Assembly (NCBI RefSeq): GCF_013408655.1
Contig: NZ_JACCBP010000001.1
Coordinates: 930,001 to 994,000, forward strand
Direction of reading: 5' to 3'
DNA: 64,000 nucleotides
DNA from: Pigmentiphaga litoralis
Lineage (GTDB): Bacteria > Pseudomonadota > Gammaproteobacteria > Burkholderiales > Burkholderiaceae_B
The notes below the pieces were generated by a model. That model was not told where the DNA came from and did not search any database. It was given only the letters and a program-made list of their open reading frames with translations. How positions within the stretch are numbered: position 1 is the stretch's first letter; each line of letters starts with the position of its first letter. The position numbers and the translations under genes are program-made. This document shows, piece after piece, positions 24,168 through 33,350 of the stretch.

Positions 24168-25924
24168 CCGCCCACGCGCTGCGCCAGGCACACCGTAAAG
24201 ATGCCCCATTCGTCGATCCGCTGTTCCACCTTCCGGAACCCTGCGGCTTCGACCAGCTGGTCCATTTCGTCCTGGCTGCGCCGGCGCATGACCCACGCCG
24301 TGCCGTCACGGTGGCTGGTCAGGGCGCGCGCGATCAGTTCCAGCTGCGGATGCCACGGTTGGCCGGTGTAGACCAGGTAGCCGCCGGGTTCGATGGCATC
24401 GGCCAGGCCCGCAAGCGATTGCGACACCATCCGGTTGTCGCCAAACAGTTCGTACAAGCCCGACACGATTCCCACGGTAGGGCGGGGATCGATGGCGGCC
24501 AGACTGGGCCGGTCGAACGCATCGGCACGCTCGAACCGGGCAATGTCGGCCAGGTCCCGTTCGTCGATCAGCGCGCGGCCATCGCGCACGTTGATGTCGC
24601 TGTAGTCCCGCAGCAGGATGGACTCGGGCAGCGGGCCGCGCGTGGTCAAGGCGTCCAGCACATAACGGCCGTGCCCCGCGGCGATATCGACGATCCGCAC
24701 CGGCCGGTCTTGCGCGCGCAGCCGCGCCATGGCCAGCCGCAGCAGTTCTTCCACATGCAGCTTGCGTTGGCGGATACCGCGCCAGCCAATCGATTCCAGA
24801 TAGTTCTTGTCCATCATCCGGCCGATCGGCGTCTTGCCGGCGGGCTGGTTGCGGTAGACATAATCCAGGGTGCTCCCCGAATCGAAGCCGGTATCGTGTC
24901 CCAGCTTGATGCCGGTGGACCAGTGCCGCCCAAAGCCCAGGCTGGCCCGGGTAAAGCGCCAGTACAGGCCGCGTAGAGAATTCGGCGGCAGCGGTGTCGC
25001 CAGGCTTTCCGCTTCGGCGCAGGACGGCCCGACCCGGTCTGCATTGAGCAGGCTCAATCGCTGCAGGGGCTGATCGAACTGCTGCTGAATGAAGCGGCGG
25101 GCGCGGCCGATCGGAATCGCGCGGTCCCGCTCGCCCAGCGTGTCGTGAAAGAAGCCGGGCAGGATGTGCAGTTCCTTGCGCGGATGGCTCAGGCGATCAA
25201 AGAAACGCTGCTGCGGCCCGCGGTGCACCACGAAGTCCGACCCCGACACCAGCACCTGGGTCGGCACCTGGATGGCCTGCGCATCGGCCACGACACGTTC
25301 GGCAGTCTCGTACAGTCCCAACAGCACGTTGACGGAGATCGCCTTGGTGATCAGCGGATCGCTGTCATACGACGCGATGCGCGCCGGGTCGTGGGTCAGG
25401 AACTTGGCCTTGACGTAGCTGTTCACAAAGAAGTTGCCGCGAAACCGGCGCATCAGCCGCAGTCCAGGCAGCGCGAACGGCACGTACAGCTTGACCTTGA
25501 ATGCCGGTGACGCCAGCACCAGCGCCCGGATCTTGGGCGCGTAATCGTGCACCCAGGCGGCGGCCAGCACGGCGCCCACGCTTTGCGCGATCACCGCCAT
25601 GTTGCCGATCGCGATGTCATGCGTGCGGCACAGGTGCTGCACAAAGGTATTGATGTCGCGCACGCTGGTGCCGACGCTGGGGCTGTCGCCGCGTTCACCG
25701 GGCGACTCGCCATGACCGCGTGCGTCCCACGCAAACACGTCGTAGCCGGGCAGATCGATCTCGTCCGCAATGTGCCCGATCCGGCCTGAATGCTCGTGGC
25801 CACGGTGGAACAGGATCAGGGCGCGGCGCGGCACGCCGGCGGTTTCAACCTGGGCGGGCCAATGGCGATAGAACAGGGTCTGCTGGTCGTGGGTCGTAAA
25901 GGTAAGGGACTGGCCGGCACGCAT
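24164..25924 (-). CDS. ynbC: Bifunctional alpha/beta hydrolase and SAM methyltransferase-like protein (YnbC-like)
   Basis: 586 residues, the same length as E. coli YnbC (585). N-terminal hydrolase (about 1-290): 'LILFHRGHEHSGR', 'WDARGHGESPG', nucleophile in 'AVIAQSVGAVLAA' where the usual GxSxG is AQSVG, and His in 'GFFHDTLGERD'. C-terminal Rossmann methyltransferase-like domain (about 390-586): 'VRIVDIAAGHGRYVLDAL' motif I, 'GIVSGLYELFGDN'. The hydrolase half resembles monoacylglycerol lipases, so a lysolipid or acylglycerol substrate fits the operon. ATGA overlaps with the next gene. Confidence 0.9.
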   Translation of the reverse strand: MRAGQSLTFTTHDQQTLFYRHWPAQVETAGVPRRALILFHRGHEHSGRIGHIADEIDLPGYDVFAWDARGHGESPGERGDSPSVGTSVRDINTFVQHLCRTHDIAIGNMAVIAQSVGAVLAAAWVHDYAPKIRALVLASPAFKVKLYVPFALPGLRLMRRFRGNFFVNSYVKAKFLTHDPARIASYDSDPLITKAISVNVLLGLYETAERVVADAQAIQVPTQVLVSGSDFVVHRGPQQRFFDRLSHPRKELHILPGFFHDTLGERDRAIPIGRARRFIQQQFDQPLQRLSLLNADRVGPSCAEAESLATPLPPNSLRGLYWRFTRASLGFGRHWSTGIKLGHDTGFDSGSTLDYVYRNQPAGKTPIGRMMDKNYLESIGWRGIRQRKLHVEELLRLAMARLRAQDRPVRIVDIAAGHGRYVLDALTTRGPLPESILLRDYSDINVRDGRALIDERDLADIARFERADAFDRPSLAAIDPRPTVGIVSGLYELFGDNRMVSQSLAGLADAIEPGGYLVYTGQPWHPQLELIARALTSHRDGTAWVMRRRSQDEMDQLVEAAGFRKVEQRIDEWGIFTVCLAQRVGG

Positions 25925-25933
25925 GCGACGTTC

Positions 25934-26554
25934 CTATTCGGTGGGAGTAAGGGCCGCCGCTTCGACAAGTCCGCGGTGCACCCGGTTGTAGATCGTGACC
26001 ACCAGCAGGACAGCCACGACGATCAACAGCAGATTGAGCAGGAAGGCCGGCACGCCGATCGCCGCCGCCAGGCCCAGCACGCCAAAGCAGAAGGCGCGGT
26101 CGCTCTTGCCCATGGGGCCGTCGTAGCGCCGGGTCGCGCCGACCATCAGCCCGAGCACGCCCGCGTATTCGCTGATCGTGGCCAGCAGCACCACCAGGAT
26201 CACCCAGCCGGTGGCCACGCCAAACAGCGCTGCAAAGGGCAGGTACAAGGCGGCATCGGCCACCACGTCGCACAGCTCGTTCAGATAGGCGCCCAGACGG
26301 GACTGCTGGCCGAATTCACGCGCCAGCATCCCGTCGATGGCGTTGAGCGCCATCCGGGCAAACATCCAGACGGGAACCAGAAGGAACAGCCAGGGGTGAT
26401 TGGCCTGGAAGGCCAGGAACAGCCCCAACAGGACGGACACCACCGCGGCGAACACGGTGACCTGATTGGCCGTGACGCCCCGCGCGTGCAACTGGACGAC
26501 ACGCGGCCGGAGCAGGGCCTGGAAGCGCGGCTTGAGCTGATAGATGGAAATCAT
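25934..26554 (-). CDS. ynbA: CDP-alcohol phosphatidyltransferase homologue with variant motif (YnbA-like)
   Basis: 206 residues, six membrane segments. The CDP-alcohol phosphotransferase motif reads 'NAIDGMLAREFGQQSRLGAYLNELCDVVAD': the DG..AR...G core is kept, but the first and third conserved Asp positions are Asn. The family transfers an alcohol onto CDP-diacylglycerol to make a phospholipid head group. Which alcohol is used here is unknown. First gene of the operon; YnbC follows nine bases after its stop. Confidence 0.9.
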   Translation of the reverse strand: MISIYQLKPRFQALLRPRVVQLHARGVTANQVTVFAAVVSVLLGLFLAFQANHPWLFLLVPVWMFARMALNAIDGMLAREFGQQSRLGAYLNELCDVVADAALYLPFAALFGVATGWVILVVLLATISEYAGVLGLMVGATRRYDGPMGKSDRAFCFGVLGLAAAIGVPAFLLNLLLIVVAVLLVVTIYNRVHRGLVEAAALTPTE

Positions 26555-26700
26555 GTGGCCAGACTGTTGTTGTTGTGGATGGCGACAGGCCGATTATCAC
26601 CCAAACCTATCTGCCTTTTGACTGGTGCGTATTGTCGCCGCAGTGTTTAACCTGCGGTTATCCGTGGCTCAGCCGGTTTGTAAGCAAATCTGCCTTGGGG

Positions 26701-26744
26701 ACTGCCTGCGGGGCCCGCGAGGGGCCGCCGCTTCTGCAGGCAGT
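26701..26744 (-). terminator. Long imperfect hairpin between mnhG and the ynb-like operon
   Basis: ACTGCCTGC (26701-26709) pairs perfectly with GCAGGCAGT (26736-26744), with a GC-rich loop that can pair further. It starts 22 bases beyond the mnhG stop. The remaining gap 26555-26700 should hold the ynbA promoter; nothing else stands out. Confidence 0.45.
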
Positions 26745-26766
26745 GTGCTGCGTACGGCGTCGTACG

Positions 26767-27162
26767 TCAGCTTTCTTCGTCGTGCGTGGGGCGAATCTCG
26801 TTCGCGTCGTCATCGTCCGGCTTGTGACGGGTCGGCACGTTCTTGCCTTCGCGGCGGTGACGGTACAGCGCGGCACGCGCCAGCATCATGGTGGTCACGG
26901 GAATGGTAAGCGTCAGGAACACCCAGGCCAGCACTTCATGAAGGACCGGCCGTTCTTCCTGCAGGCTGAAAGCGATGATGGACGCGAGCAGGATCGTGCC
27001 GAGGCCCAGCGAGCTTCCCATGGTCGGGCCGTGCATGCGCTGATAGAAGTTGCGAAAGCGCCAGAGGCCCAGGGTGCCGATCAGCGTCACCACCCCTGAA
27101 ATCACCAGCAGCAGCGAGACGATGATTTCCGCCCAGAAGGGCAGTTGATGCGCCACCGTCAT
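26767..27162 (-). CDS. mnhG: Mrp-type Na+/H+ antiporter subunit G
   Basis: 131 residues from ATG 27162, overlapping the mnhF stop by ATGA. Three membrane segments; 'LLLVISGVVTLIGTLGLWRFRNFYQRMHGPTMGSSLGLGTILLAS' is the MnhG/PhaG signature. The hydrophilic C-terminus is longer than usual ('HRREGKNVPTRHKPDDDDANEIRPTHDEES'). Last gene of the operon. Part of the hetero-oligomeric antiporter for Na+, K+ and pH homeostasis. Confidence 0.93.
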   Translation of the reverse strand: MTVAHQLPFWAEIIVSLLLVISGVVTLIGTLGLWRFRNFYQRMHGPTMGSSLGLGTILLASIIAFSLQEERPVLHEVLAWVFLTLTIPVTTMMLARAALYRHRREGKNVPTRHKPDDDDANEIRPTHDEES

Positions 27163-27434
27163 TCGATCACCTCGCCGCGAAGCAGGAATTTGGCCATGGC
27201 CACCGAACTGACAAAGCCCAGCAGCGCGATGAACAGGGCAGCCTCGAAATACAGGGTGTTGGCAAAACGGATGCTCAGCACCAGCAGCAACAGCATGGCG
27301 TTGATGTAGAGCGTATCGAGGGCGAGCACGCGATCTTGCGCCGCCGGGCCGCGCAGCACGCGCAGCATGGCCAAAAGCATCGCGATGCAGAAGCAGGCCG
27401 ACGCGAACAGGGTCGCGATGGAAAGAAGCGACAT
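27159..27434 (-). CDS. mnhF: Mrp-type Na+/H+ antiporter subunit F
   Basis: 91 residues, three membrane helices; 'LRVLRGPAAQDRVLALDTLYINAMLLLLVLSIRFANTLYFEAALFIALLGFVSSVAMAKFLLRGEVIE' matches MnhF/PhaF, with the conserved Asp pair in the second segment. Its start overlaps the last base of mnhE and its stop overlaps mnhG. Normal length for the family. Confidence 0.94.
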   Translation of the reverse strand: MSLLSIATLFASACFCIAMLLAMLRVLRGPAAQDRVLALDTLYINAMLLLLVLSIRFANTLYFEAALFIALLGFVSSVAMAKFLLRGEVIE

Positions 27435-27925
27435 TATTCAAAAATCTCCATCAGCGGTTTTTCGTAGCGGTCCTTGATGGTCCGGATCGACGTTGTTTCG
27501 TCGGTCAGGTCCAGCACGTGCACGGTCAGGATGTCCCCATCTTCCGAAAACTCGCTCCACACCGTGCCGGGCACCGCGGTCAGGATCACGGCCAGCGTGG
27601 ACAGGCCGTAGGGGTCCCGCAGGTCCAGCGGCACCTTGATGAAGCCCGAGTTGTCGCGGGCTTTCTTGCTGCCCAGGACGATGCGCGCCACGGCGATGTT
27701 GGACAGGAGGCTGTCCCAGGTCACGATCAGGAACAGCTTGATGATCACGCCGGGCCGCTTCACCCGCGCCTTGGTGGGCCGCAGCGACGACGTCAGCAGC
27801 GGCAGCGCAATCGCCAGCACGGCGCCGAGCACGATGTGGCCGAACGCAATCGTCTGGTTCAGCAGCAGCCACATGATCAGAAGCAAGGCCGACATGAAAG
27901 GCCAGGGAAGGATGCGCGCGATCAT
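27434..27925 (-). CDS. mnhE: Mrp-type Na+/H+ antiporter subunit E
   Basis: 163 residues from ATG 27925. Two N-terminal membrane helices ('FMSALLLIMWLLLNQTIAFGHIVLGAVLAIALPLLTSS') and a cytoplasmic domain with 'PLDLRDPYGLSTLAVILTAVPGTVWSEFSEDGDILTVHVLDL', characteristic of MnhE. Upstream in-frame residues belong to the shifted mnhD sequence. Overlaps mnhD by ATGA. Confidence 0.94.
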   Translation of the reverse strand: MIARILPWPFMSALLLIMWLLLNQTIAFGHIVLGAVLAIALPLLTSSLRPTKARVKRPGVIIKLFLIVTWDSLLSNIAVARIVLGSKKARDNSGFIKVPLDLRDPYGLSTLAVILTAVPGTVWSEFSEDGDILTVHVLDLTDETTSIRTIKDRYEKPLMEIFE

Positions 27926-29598
27926 GGACGGGCCTCCAGGGTGACCTTGCTTGGAGCTTGCGTGGCCGACTCGGTCAGTTGCCGGGCCGACAGCACGCTG
28001 CGGATGTAGTCGTCGGGGGCGTGCAGCGCCGCCGCGGTCGCATCCATATAGCGCATGACGGGCTCCGCGCGCAGTGTGATGATCACGCACAAGACCAGCA
28101 GCGCGGCGATCGGGAAGGTCTCGATCACCCGCAACCGCGGCACGGCGCGGCCCGACGGCGCCCAGAACACGCGGATGCCGGTGCGGGTCAGCGCGATCAC
28201 CCCGGTCAGGCCCGTGCCGATCAGCAGGGCCAGCATCACCCACGCCGTCATGGTGATCTCGACGGACGAATCCGGTGTCAGCCCCGTGGGGTTCAACACG
28301 TCGGTCAGCAAGGAGAACTTGGCGATGAAGCCCGACAGCGGCGGCATGCCGGTCAGCAGCAGCGTGCAGGCAATGAAACTGAGCCCCAGAAAAGCCATGG
28401 CGGCCGGAATCGCAACGCCCACGTTGGTGTGGTCGTTGTCGTCGTTGTCGGTCGGCAGGTCCAGCCCGAACGCTTCGCGGGTGATCGCCAGCAGGTCGGA
28501 ACTGAAGGTGCGGCTGCGTTCGACCAGTTCCATCAGCAGGAAGAAGGCGCCCAGGGCCAGCGTGGAGCTGAGCAGGTAGAACAACGCGCTGCCCGTGACC
28601 CCCACGCGCCCAAAGCCGATCGAAGCCAGCAAGGTGCCCGACGAGATGATCACGCTGTAGCCCGCGACCCGGCCCAGGTTCTGCGCGGCCAGCATGCCGA
28701 TGCCACCGAAGCCCAGCGTGACCAGGCCCGTGTACAGCAGCCAGTCATGCCCGAAGCCGGCCGAGTCGCCCGCGTTGTCGCCGAACAGCAGCAGCGACAG
28801 GCGCAGCAGCACATAGATGCCGACCTTGGTCATCATCGAGAACACCGCCGCGACCGGCGGGCTGGCCGCCGCGTAGGACGGCGGCAGCCAGAAGTTCATG
28901 GGCCAGGCGCCGCCCTTGATCAGGAAGGCCACGCCCAGAATCGCCGCGCCCACTTCGAGCAGGCTGCGGTCTGTGGCGGCGACCTGGCCGATGCGCAGGG
29001 CCACGTCGGCCATGTTCAGCGACCCGGTAATGCCATAGATGATGCTGACGCCAATCAGGAACAGCATCGACCCGGTCAGGTTGATGGCAATGTAATGCAG
29101 GCCGGCCTTGACACGGTCCGGCCCCGACCCGTGCAGCAGCAGGCCGTACGACGCCGCCAGCAGCACTTCAAAGAACACGAACAGGTTGAACAGGTCGGCG
29201 GTCAGGAATGCGCCATTCAGCCCCATCAGCTGGAACTGGAACAGCGAATGGAAATGCACGCCAGCCCGCTGCCAGCGCGCCACCGAAAACATCAGCGAGG
29301 CCAGGCCCAGCACCGACGTGATCAGCAGCATCAGCGCCGACAGGCGGTCCGCCGCCAGGGCGATCCCGAACGGCGCCTGCCAGTTGGCGGGCAGGTAGAC
29401 CGCAACCGACACCGGCACGCCGTTGTCGGCCTGCCGGAGCAGGGCAATCGCAATGGCCAGCATGGCCAGGGTGGACAGGCCGTTCAGCGACGCCTTGAAC
29501 CAGGTGCGGCGTTCGCCCAGCAGCAGCATGAACGCGCCCACCGCCATGGGCAGGACGATAGGCAGGACGATCAGGTGGTCCATCAGGAAGCCCATCAT
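27922..29598 (-). CDS. mnhD: Mrp-type Na+/H+ antiporter subunit D
   Basis: 558 residues, about 14 membrane segments, a homologue of complex I antiporter-like subunits. Conserved pieces include 'GLNGAFLTADLFNLFVFFEVLLAASYGLLLHG', 'LIKGGAWPMNFWLPPSYAAASPPVAAVFSMMTKVGIYVLLRL' (proton-channel Lys/His) and 'GMPPLSGFIAKFSLL'. Catalyses ion translocation in the membrane domain. Starts by ATGA overlap with mnhC. Confidence 0.95.
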   Translation of the reverse strand: MMGFLMDHLIVLPIVLPMAVGAFMLLLGERRTWFKASLNGLSTLAMLAIAIALLRQADNGVPVSVAVYLPANWQAPFGIALAADRLSALMLLITSVLGLASLMFSVARWQRAGVHFHSLFQFQLMGLNGAFLTADLFNLFVFFEVLLAASYGLLLHGSGPDRVKAGLHYIAINLTGSMLFLIGVSIIYGITGSLNMADVALRIGQVAATDRSLLEVGAAILGVAFLIKGGAWPMNFWLPPSYAAASPPVAAVFSMMTKVGIYVLLRLSLLLFGDNAGDSAGFGHDWLLYTGLVTLGFGGIGMLAAQNLGRVAGYSVIISSGTLLASIGFGRVGVTGSALFYLLSSTLALGAFFLLMELVERSRTFSSDLLAITREAFGLDLPTDNDDNDHTNVGVAIPAAMAFLGLSFIACTLLLTGMPPLSGFIAKFSLLTDVLNPTGLTPDSSVEITMTAWVMLALLIGTGLTGVIALTRTGIRVFWAPSGRAVPRLRVIETFPIAALLVLCVIITLRAEPVMRYMDATAAALHAPDDYIRSVLSARQLTESATQAPSKVTLEARP

Positions 29599-29939
29599 TC
29601 GACCTCCCGGCCATCGACGTGGTCAGTGCCGGTCAGGCCGCGTGACGCCAGCAGGACGACCAGAAACAGGGCCGTCATGGCAAAACCGATGACGATGGCA
29701 GTCAGGACGAGCGCCTGGGGCAGGGGGTCTGCGTAATGCTCCAGGGACAAGGGGCGATCGCCTCCGATGATGGGCAGTTGATTGATCGACAGCCGGCCCA
29801 TCGAAAAGATGAACAGGTTGACGGCATAGGAAATCAGCGACAGGCCCATGATGACCTGGAAGGTACGGGGCCGCAGCAGCAGCCACACGCCCGATGCGCC
29901 CAGGACCCCGATCGCGATACTGATGACGAGTTCCATCAA
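29595..29939 (-). CDS. mnhC: Mrp-type Na+/H+ antiporter subunit C
   Basis: 114 residues, three membrane helices, NuoK-like: 'GASGVWLLLRPRTFQVIMGLSLISYAVNLFIFSMG' and 'DPLPQALVLTAIVIGFAMTALFLVVLL', the 'QALVLTAIVI' segment being diagnostic for MnhC. Overlaps mnhA and mnhD by four bases each, consistent with fixed stoichiometry. Confidence 0.95.
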   Translation of the reverse strand: MMELVISIAIGVLGASGVWLLLRPRTFQVIMGLSLISYAVNLFIFSMGRLSINQLPIIGGDRPLSLEHYADPLPQALVLTAIVIGFAMTALFLVVLLASRGLTGTDHVDGREVE

Positions 29940-32836
29940 CGGCTCCCTTCGGCGGCTGCCGTGTGCTGGATCGCGCGATGGCTACGGATCGATTGGTGGG
30001 CCAGCGCGGTCAGGATCAGCAGCGTGGCGCCGACCACAAGCGTGAACACGCCCAGGTCGAACAGGAAAGCACTGGGCAGCGGCACTTCACCCACCAGGGG
30101 CAGGATCGGGTGCGCCGAATGGGACGTAAGGAAGGGATAGCCGAACATCCAGGCGCCCGCGCCCGTGATGACGGCAAACAGCAGGCCCAGCCCGATCCAG
30201 CGTTGCGGGTTCAGTTTCAGGTGGCTTTCGACCCAGGTCGTGCCGCCCATCATGTATTGCAGGATCAGGCCGACCGACATGACCAGGCCCGCCACAAAGC
30301 CGCCGCCCGGCAGGTTGTGGCCGCGGTTGAACAGATAGATCGCGAACATGGCGATTACCGGCAGCAGCGCACGCACCATCACGCCGGGCACCACCAGGTA
30401 GGCGGATGCGGCGTCGTGGCCCGGGCCCGCCGTGGGCGACCGTTTGCCCTGGTCGACCTGCTGATGCGGCAGGGCGATGCTTTCCGGCGCCGGCCGGAAG
30501 CGCCGCAGCAGCGCATACACGGTCAATGCCACGATGCCCAGCACCGTGATTTCGCCCAGCGTATCGAAGCCACGGAAGTCCACCAGCAACACGTTGACGA
30601 CGTTGCCGCCGCCCCCGCCAGGCAAGGAATTGTCCAGGAAGAACTTGGCGATCGAATCCGGGTACGGACGCGTCAGCATCGCGTAGGCCAACAGCGCCAT
30701 GCCGCCGCCCGCCGCCACGGCGATCGCAAAGTCGCGCACCCGGTGGAACCAGGCGCCCATGGGGGTGCGGATGCCCAGTTCCTTCGGTTCTTTCCGGCGG
30801 GGCAGCCAGCGCAGGCCCAGCAGGATCAGGATGGTCGTGACCACTTCAACCGCCAGCTGGGTCAGCGCCAGATCGGGCGCGGACAGCCATGCGAAGGTCA
30901 CGCAGGTGACCAGTCCGGCCCCGCTGAGCAGCGTCAGGGCCGCCAGCCGGTGATACTTGGCCTGGTAAGCCGCGCCGACCGCGCACACGATGCCGATGAT
31001 CCACATGAGCGCGAACAACGGATCGACGGCCGACGGCGCGACAGGGCCACGCAGGTCGCCCGTGCCGTACAGCGCCACGGTGCCTACCAGCAAGGCCATG
31101 CACACGATGCACAGCAGCTGCGTTTGCAGGCCGCGCGTGCCCGGGCCGCCGGTCAGCCGCTCGGCAAACGCCGTCGACAGCGCCATGACACGGTCAAAAC
31201 TGCGCTTGCCGCTCAGGCGGTACAGCAGGGGCAGGCGTTCCACGGTGCTCAGGCGCAGGGTCTTTTGCAGCGTCATGTAGAGCAGGGCGCCGCCGCCCAG
31301 CGCAACAAAGCTCATGACCAGCGGCAGGTTGAACCCGTGCCATATCGCCAGGCTGTAATGGGGCACTTCGTCCCCCAGTACGGCGCGCGCGGCAGTCGCC
31401 AGGAAAGGGGCGATGGTATAGCTCGGGATGATGCCAACCAGCAGGCAGGCAAACGCCAGCAGTTCGGCCGGAAAGCGCATCCAGCGGGGCGGCTCGTGTG
31501 GCGTGCGTGGCAGATCCTTGGGCGGGGGACCGAAAAAGACGTCATGCATGAAGCGCAGGGAATACGCCACGCTGAACGCGCCGGCCACTGTCGCCGCGAT
31601 CGGCAGCGCGTACTTCATGCCGATGGCGTCGCCCACCACCACGGCTTCGGTAAAGAACATTTCTTTCGAGATGAAGCCGTTCAGCAGGGGCACGCCCGCC
31701 ATGGCCGCGCTGGCCACCATGGCCAGCGTTGCCGTGACCGGCATCAGGCGGTACAGGCCGCTGAGCTTGCGGATGTCGCGCGTGCCGCTTTCATGGTCGA
31801 TGATCCCCGCCGCCATGAACAGCGACGCCTTGAAGGTCGCGTGGTTCATGATGTGGAAGATCGCCGCCACCGTGGCCAGCGGACTGCCCAGGCCCAGCAG
31901 CAGCGTGATCAGGCCCAGGTGGCTGATCGTGGAATACGCCAGCAGGCCTTTCAGGTCCTGCTGGAAGATGGCGGCGTACGCACCCAGCAGTAGCGTGCAC
32001 AGACCCGCGCCGCCGATAATCCAGAACCATTCATCGGTGCCCGCCAGCACCGGCCAGAGCCGGACCAGGATAAACACGCCGGCCTTCACCATCGTCGCCG
32101 AATGCAGGTAGGCCGACACCGGGGTGGGCGCGGCCATGGCGTGCGGCAGCCAGAAATGGAAAGGAAACTGCGCGCTTTTGGTCAGCGCGCCAACCGCGAT
32201 CAGGGCCAGCGCAACGGTGTACGAGGGATGCGAGCGGATCAGGTCGCCCGACGCCAGCACCACGTCCAGGTCGTAGCTGCCGACCACGTGGCCCAGCACC
32301 AGAATGCCCGCGAACAGGCACAGGCCGCCCGCCGCCGTGACCGTCAGCGCCATGCGCGCGCCCCGTCTGGCGTCCGCGCGGTGGTGCCAATACCCGATCA
32401 GCAGGAAGGACACCAGGCTGGTCAGTTCCCAGAACAGCGCCAGCTGGATCAGGTTGCCCGACAGCACGATGCCGAGCATGGACCCCATGAAGGCCAGGAA
32501 AAAGGAAAAGAAGCGCGGCACCGGGTCTTCGGGCGACATGTAGTAGCGCGCATACAGCACCACCAGCAGGCCGATCGCCAGGATCATCAGACAGAAGACC
32601 CACGCCAGGCCGTCCATCCGCAGCGAGAAGTTCAGGCCAAGGGTAGGGAGCCATTCGGCTTCATAGCGGACGATGCCGCCGTAAGAGACGTCGGGGTAGA
32701 ACATCGCCACCTGGATGGTGCCGATCAAAGCGATCAAGCCGGCAAGCCAGGCTTCCCGATTGCGGGCATTGGCGGGCAGAAGGCCCGCCAGAACACTGCC
32801 GATGAAGGGAAGGATGACAAGGGTCAATAGCGACAT
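29936..32836 (-). CDS. mnhA: Mrp-type Na+/H+ antiporter fused subunits A and B
   Basis: 966 residues from ATG 32836. The first 500 are NuoL-like ('FSFFLAFMGSMLGIVLSGNLIQLALFWELTSLVSFLLIGYW', 'TKSAQFPFHFWLPHAMAAPTPVSAYLHSATMVKAGVFILVRLWP'); then the NuoJ-like A tail ('DPLFALMWIIGIVCAVGAAYQAKYHRLAALTLL') and, from about 810, an MnhB domain with 'LFNRGHNLPGGGFVAGLVMSVGLILQYMMGG'. The AB fusion defines group 2/Pha-type operons of Proteobacteria. First gene of the operon; its promoter should lie in 32837-33350. Confidence 0.94.
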   Translation of the reverse strand: MSLLTLVILPFIGSVLAGLLPANARNREAWLAGLIALIGTIQVAMFYPDVSYGGIVRYEAEWLPTLGLNFSLRMDGLAWVFCLMILAIGLLVVLYARYYMSPEDPVPRFFSFFLAFMGSMLGIVLSGNLIQLALFWELTSLVSFLLIGYWHHRADARRGARMALTVTAAGGLCLFAGILVLGHVVGSYDLDVVLASGDLIRSHPSYTVALALIAVGALTKSAQFPFHFWLPHAMAAPTPVSAYLHSATMVKAGVFILVRLWPVLAGTDEWFWIIGGAGLCTLLLGAYAAIFQQDLKGLLAYSTISHLGLITLLLGLGSPLATVAAIFHIMNHATFKASLFMAAGIIDHESGTRDIRKLSGLYRLMPVTATLAMVASAAMAGVPLLNGFISKEMFFTEAVVVGDAIGMKYALPIAATVAGAFSVAYSLRFMHDVFFGPPPKDLPRTPHEPPRWMRFPAELLAFACLLVGIIPSYTIAPFLATAARAVLGDEVPHYSLAIWHGFNLPLVMSFVALGGGALLYMTLQKTLRLSTVERLPLLYRLSGKRSFDRVMALSTAFAERLTGGPGTRGLQTQLLCIVCMALLVGTVALYGTGDLRGPVAPSAVDPLFALMWIIGIVCAVGAAYQAKYHRLAALTLLSGAGLVTCVTFAWLSAPDLALTQLAVEVVTTILILLGLRWLPRRKEPKELGIRTPMGAWFHRVRDFAIAVAAGGGMALLAYAMLTRPYPDSIAKFFLDNSLPGGGGGNVVNVLLVDFRGFDTLGEITVLGIVALTVYALLRRFRPAPESIALPHQQVDQGKRSPTAGPGHDAASAYLVVPGVMVRALLPVIAMFAIYLFNRGHNLPGGGFVAGLVMSVGLILQYMMGGTTWVESHLKLNPQRWIGLGLLFAVITGAGAWMFGYPFLTSHSAHPILPLVGEVPLPSAFLFDLGVFTLVVGATLLILTALAHQSIRSHRAIQHTAAAEGSR

Positions 32837-33350
32837 GTAGCGTGCTTCGCTCTTTGTAATTGTGAATTGACGGAAGTGCGGCGAGCCCGCCGCGCGTCGC
32901 CCGCACGGGCCCGACGCAGCACCGTGCTCGTCGCGCGGGGAAGCGGCGGCGAGGGACGGGCGTATGGGGCAGACACGAAGGCAAGCACGACACGGCGGAG
33001 CGCGGGCGGCACCCGGAGCGCGGCCTCCGGGGTACTGCCACTGCCCAATGGTAACAAACCCGTGTGTCATTCTTGCCGGGCGGCGCAAGAAAATGTGACA
33101 AAAACAGCCTGGTCTTCTGCGCGCAACACGCACGGATCCGCCGCTACTTGATTCAATCTTCTGACAAGTTGTCGCGAAAACGCTTCGCCAACGCGAATTG
33201 ATCCGACGCGGCGCCGGCCTTGCCTATCCTCGCGTGCCAAGCCTTGATACACTACCGGGTTGATCGATCGCCGCACGCCGCGCCATCGCGCGCCTTGCAC
33301 CGGCACCCCCTTCTGATCACACACCGTCCTCCAGCGAGTCCATACCAGCC
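32837..33350. other. Gene-free divergent spacer between mnhA and ybiT
   Basis: 514 bases without a credible gene. It must hold the mnhA promoter (minus) and the ybiT promoter (plus). A patch with short A/T runs at 33040-33110 stands out from the GC-rich surroundings. I see no convincing paired promoter hexamers, riboswitch or terminator. The short ORFs here lack coding character. Confidence 0.6.

Noticed and set aside
29963..31993. Long plus-strand frame opposite mnhA
   Set aside because: Composition is Arg/Gln/His-rich shadow of a membrane protein gene; no start site or family motif.
33067..33324. Small minus-strand ORF in the mnhA-ybiT spacer
   Set aside because: No ribosome site, no family resemblance, and it occupies the expected promoter region.
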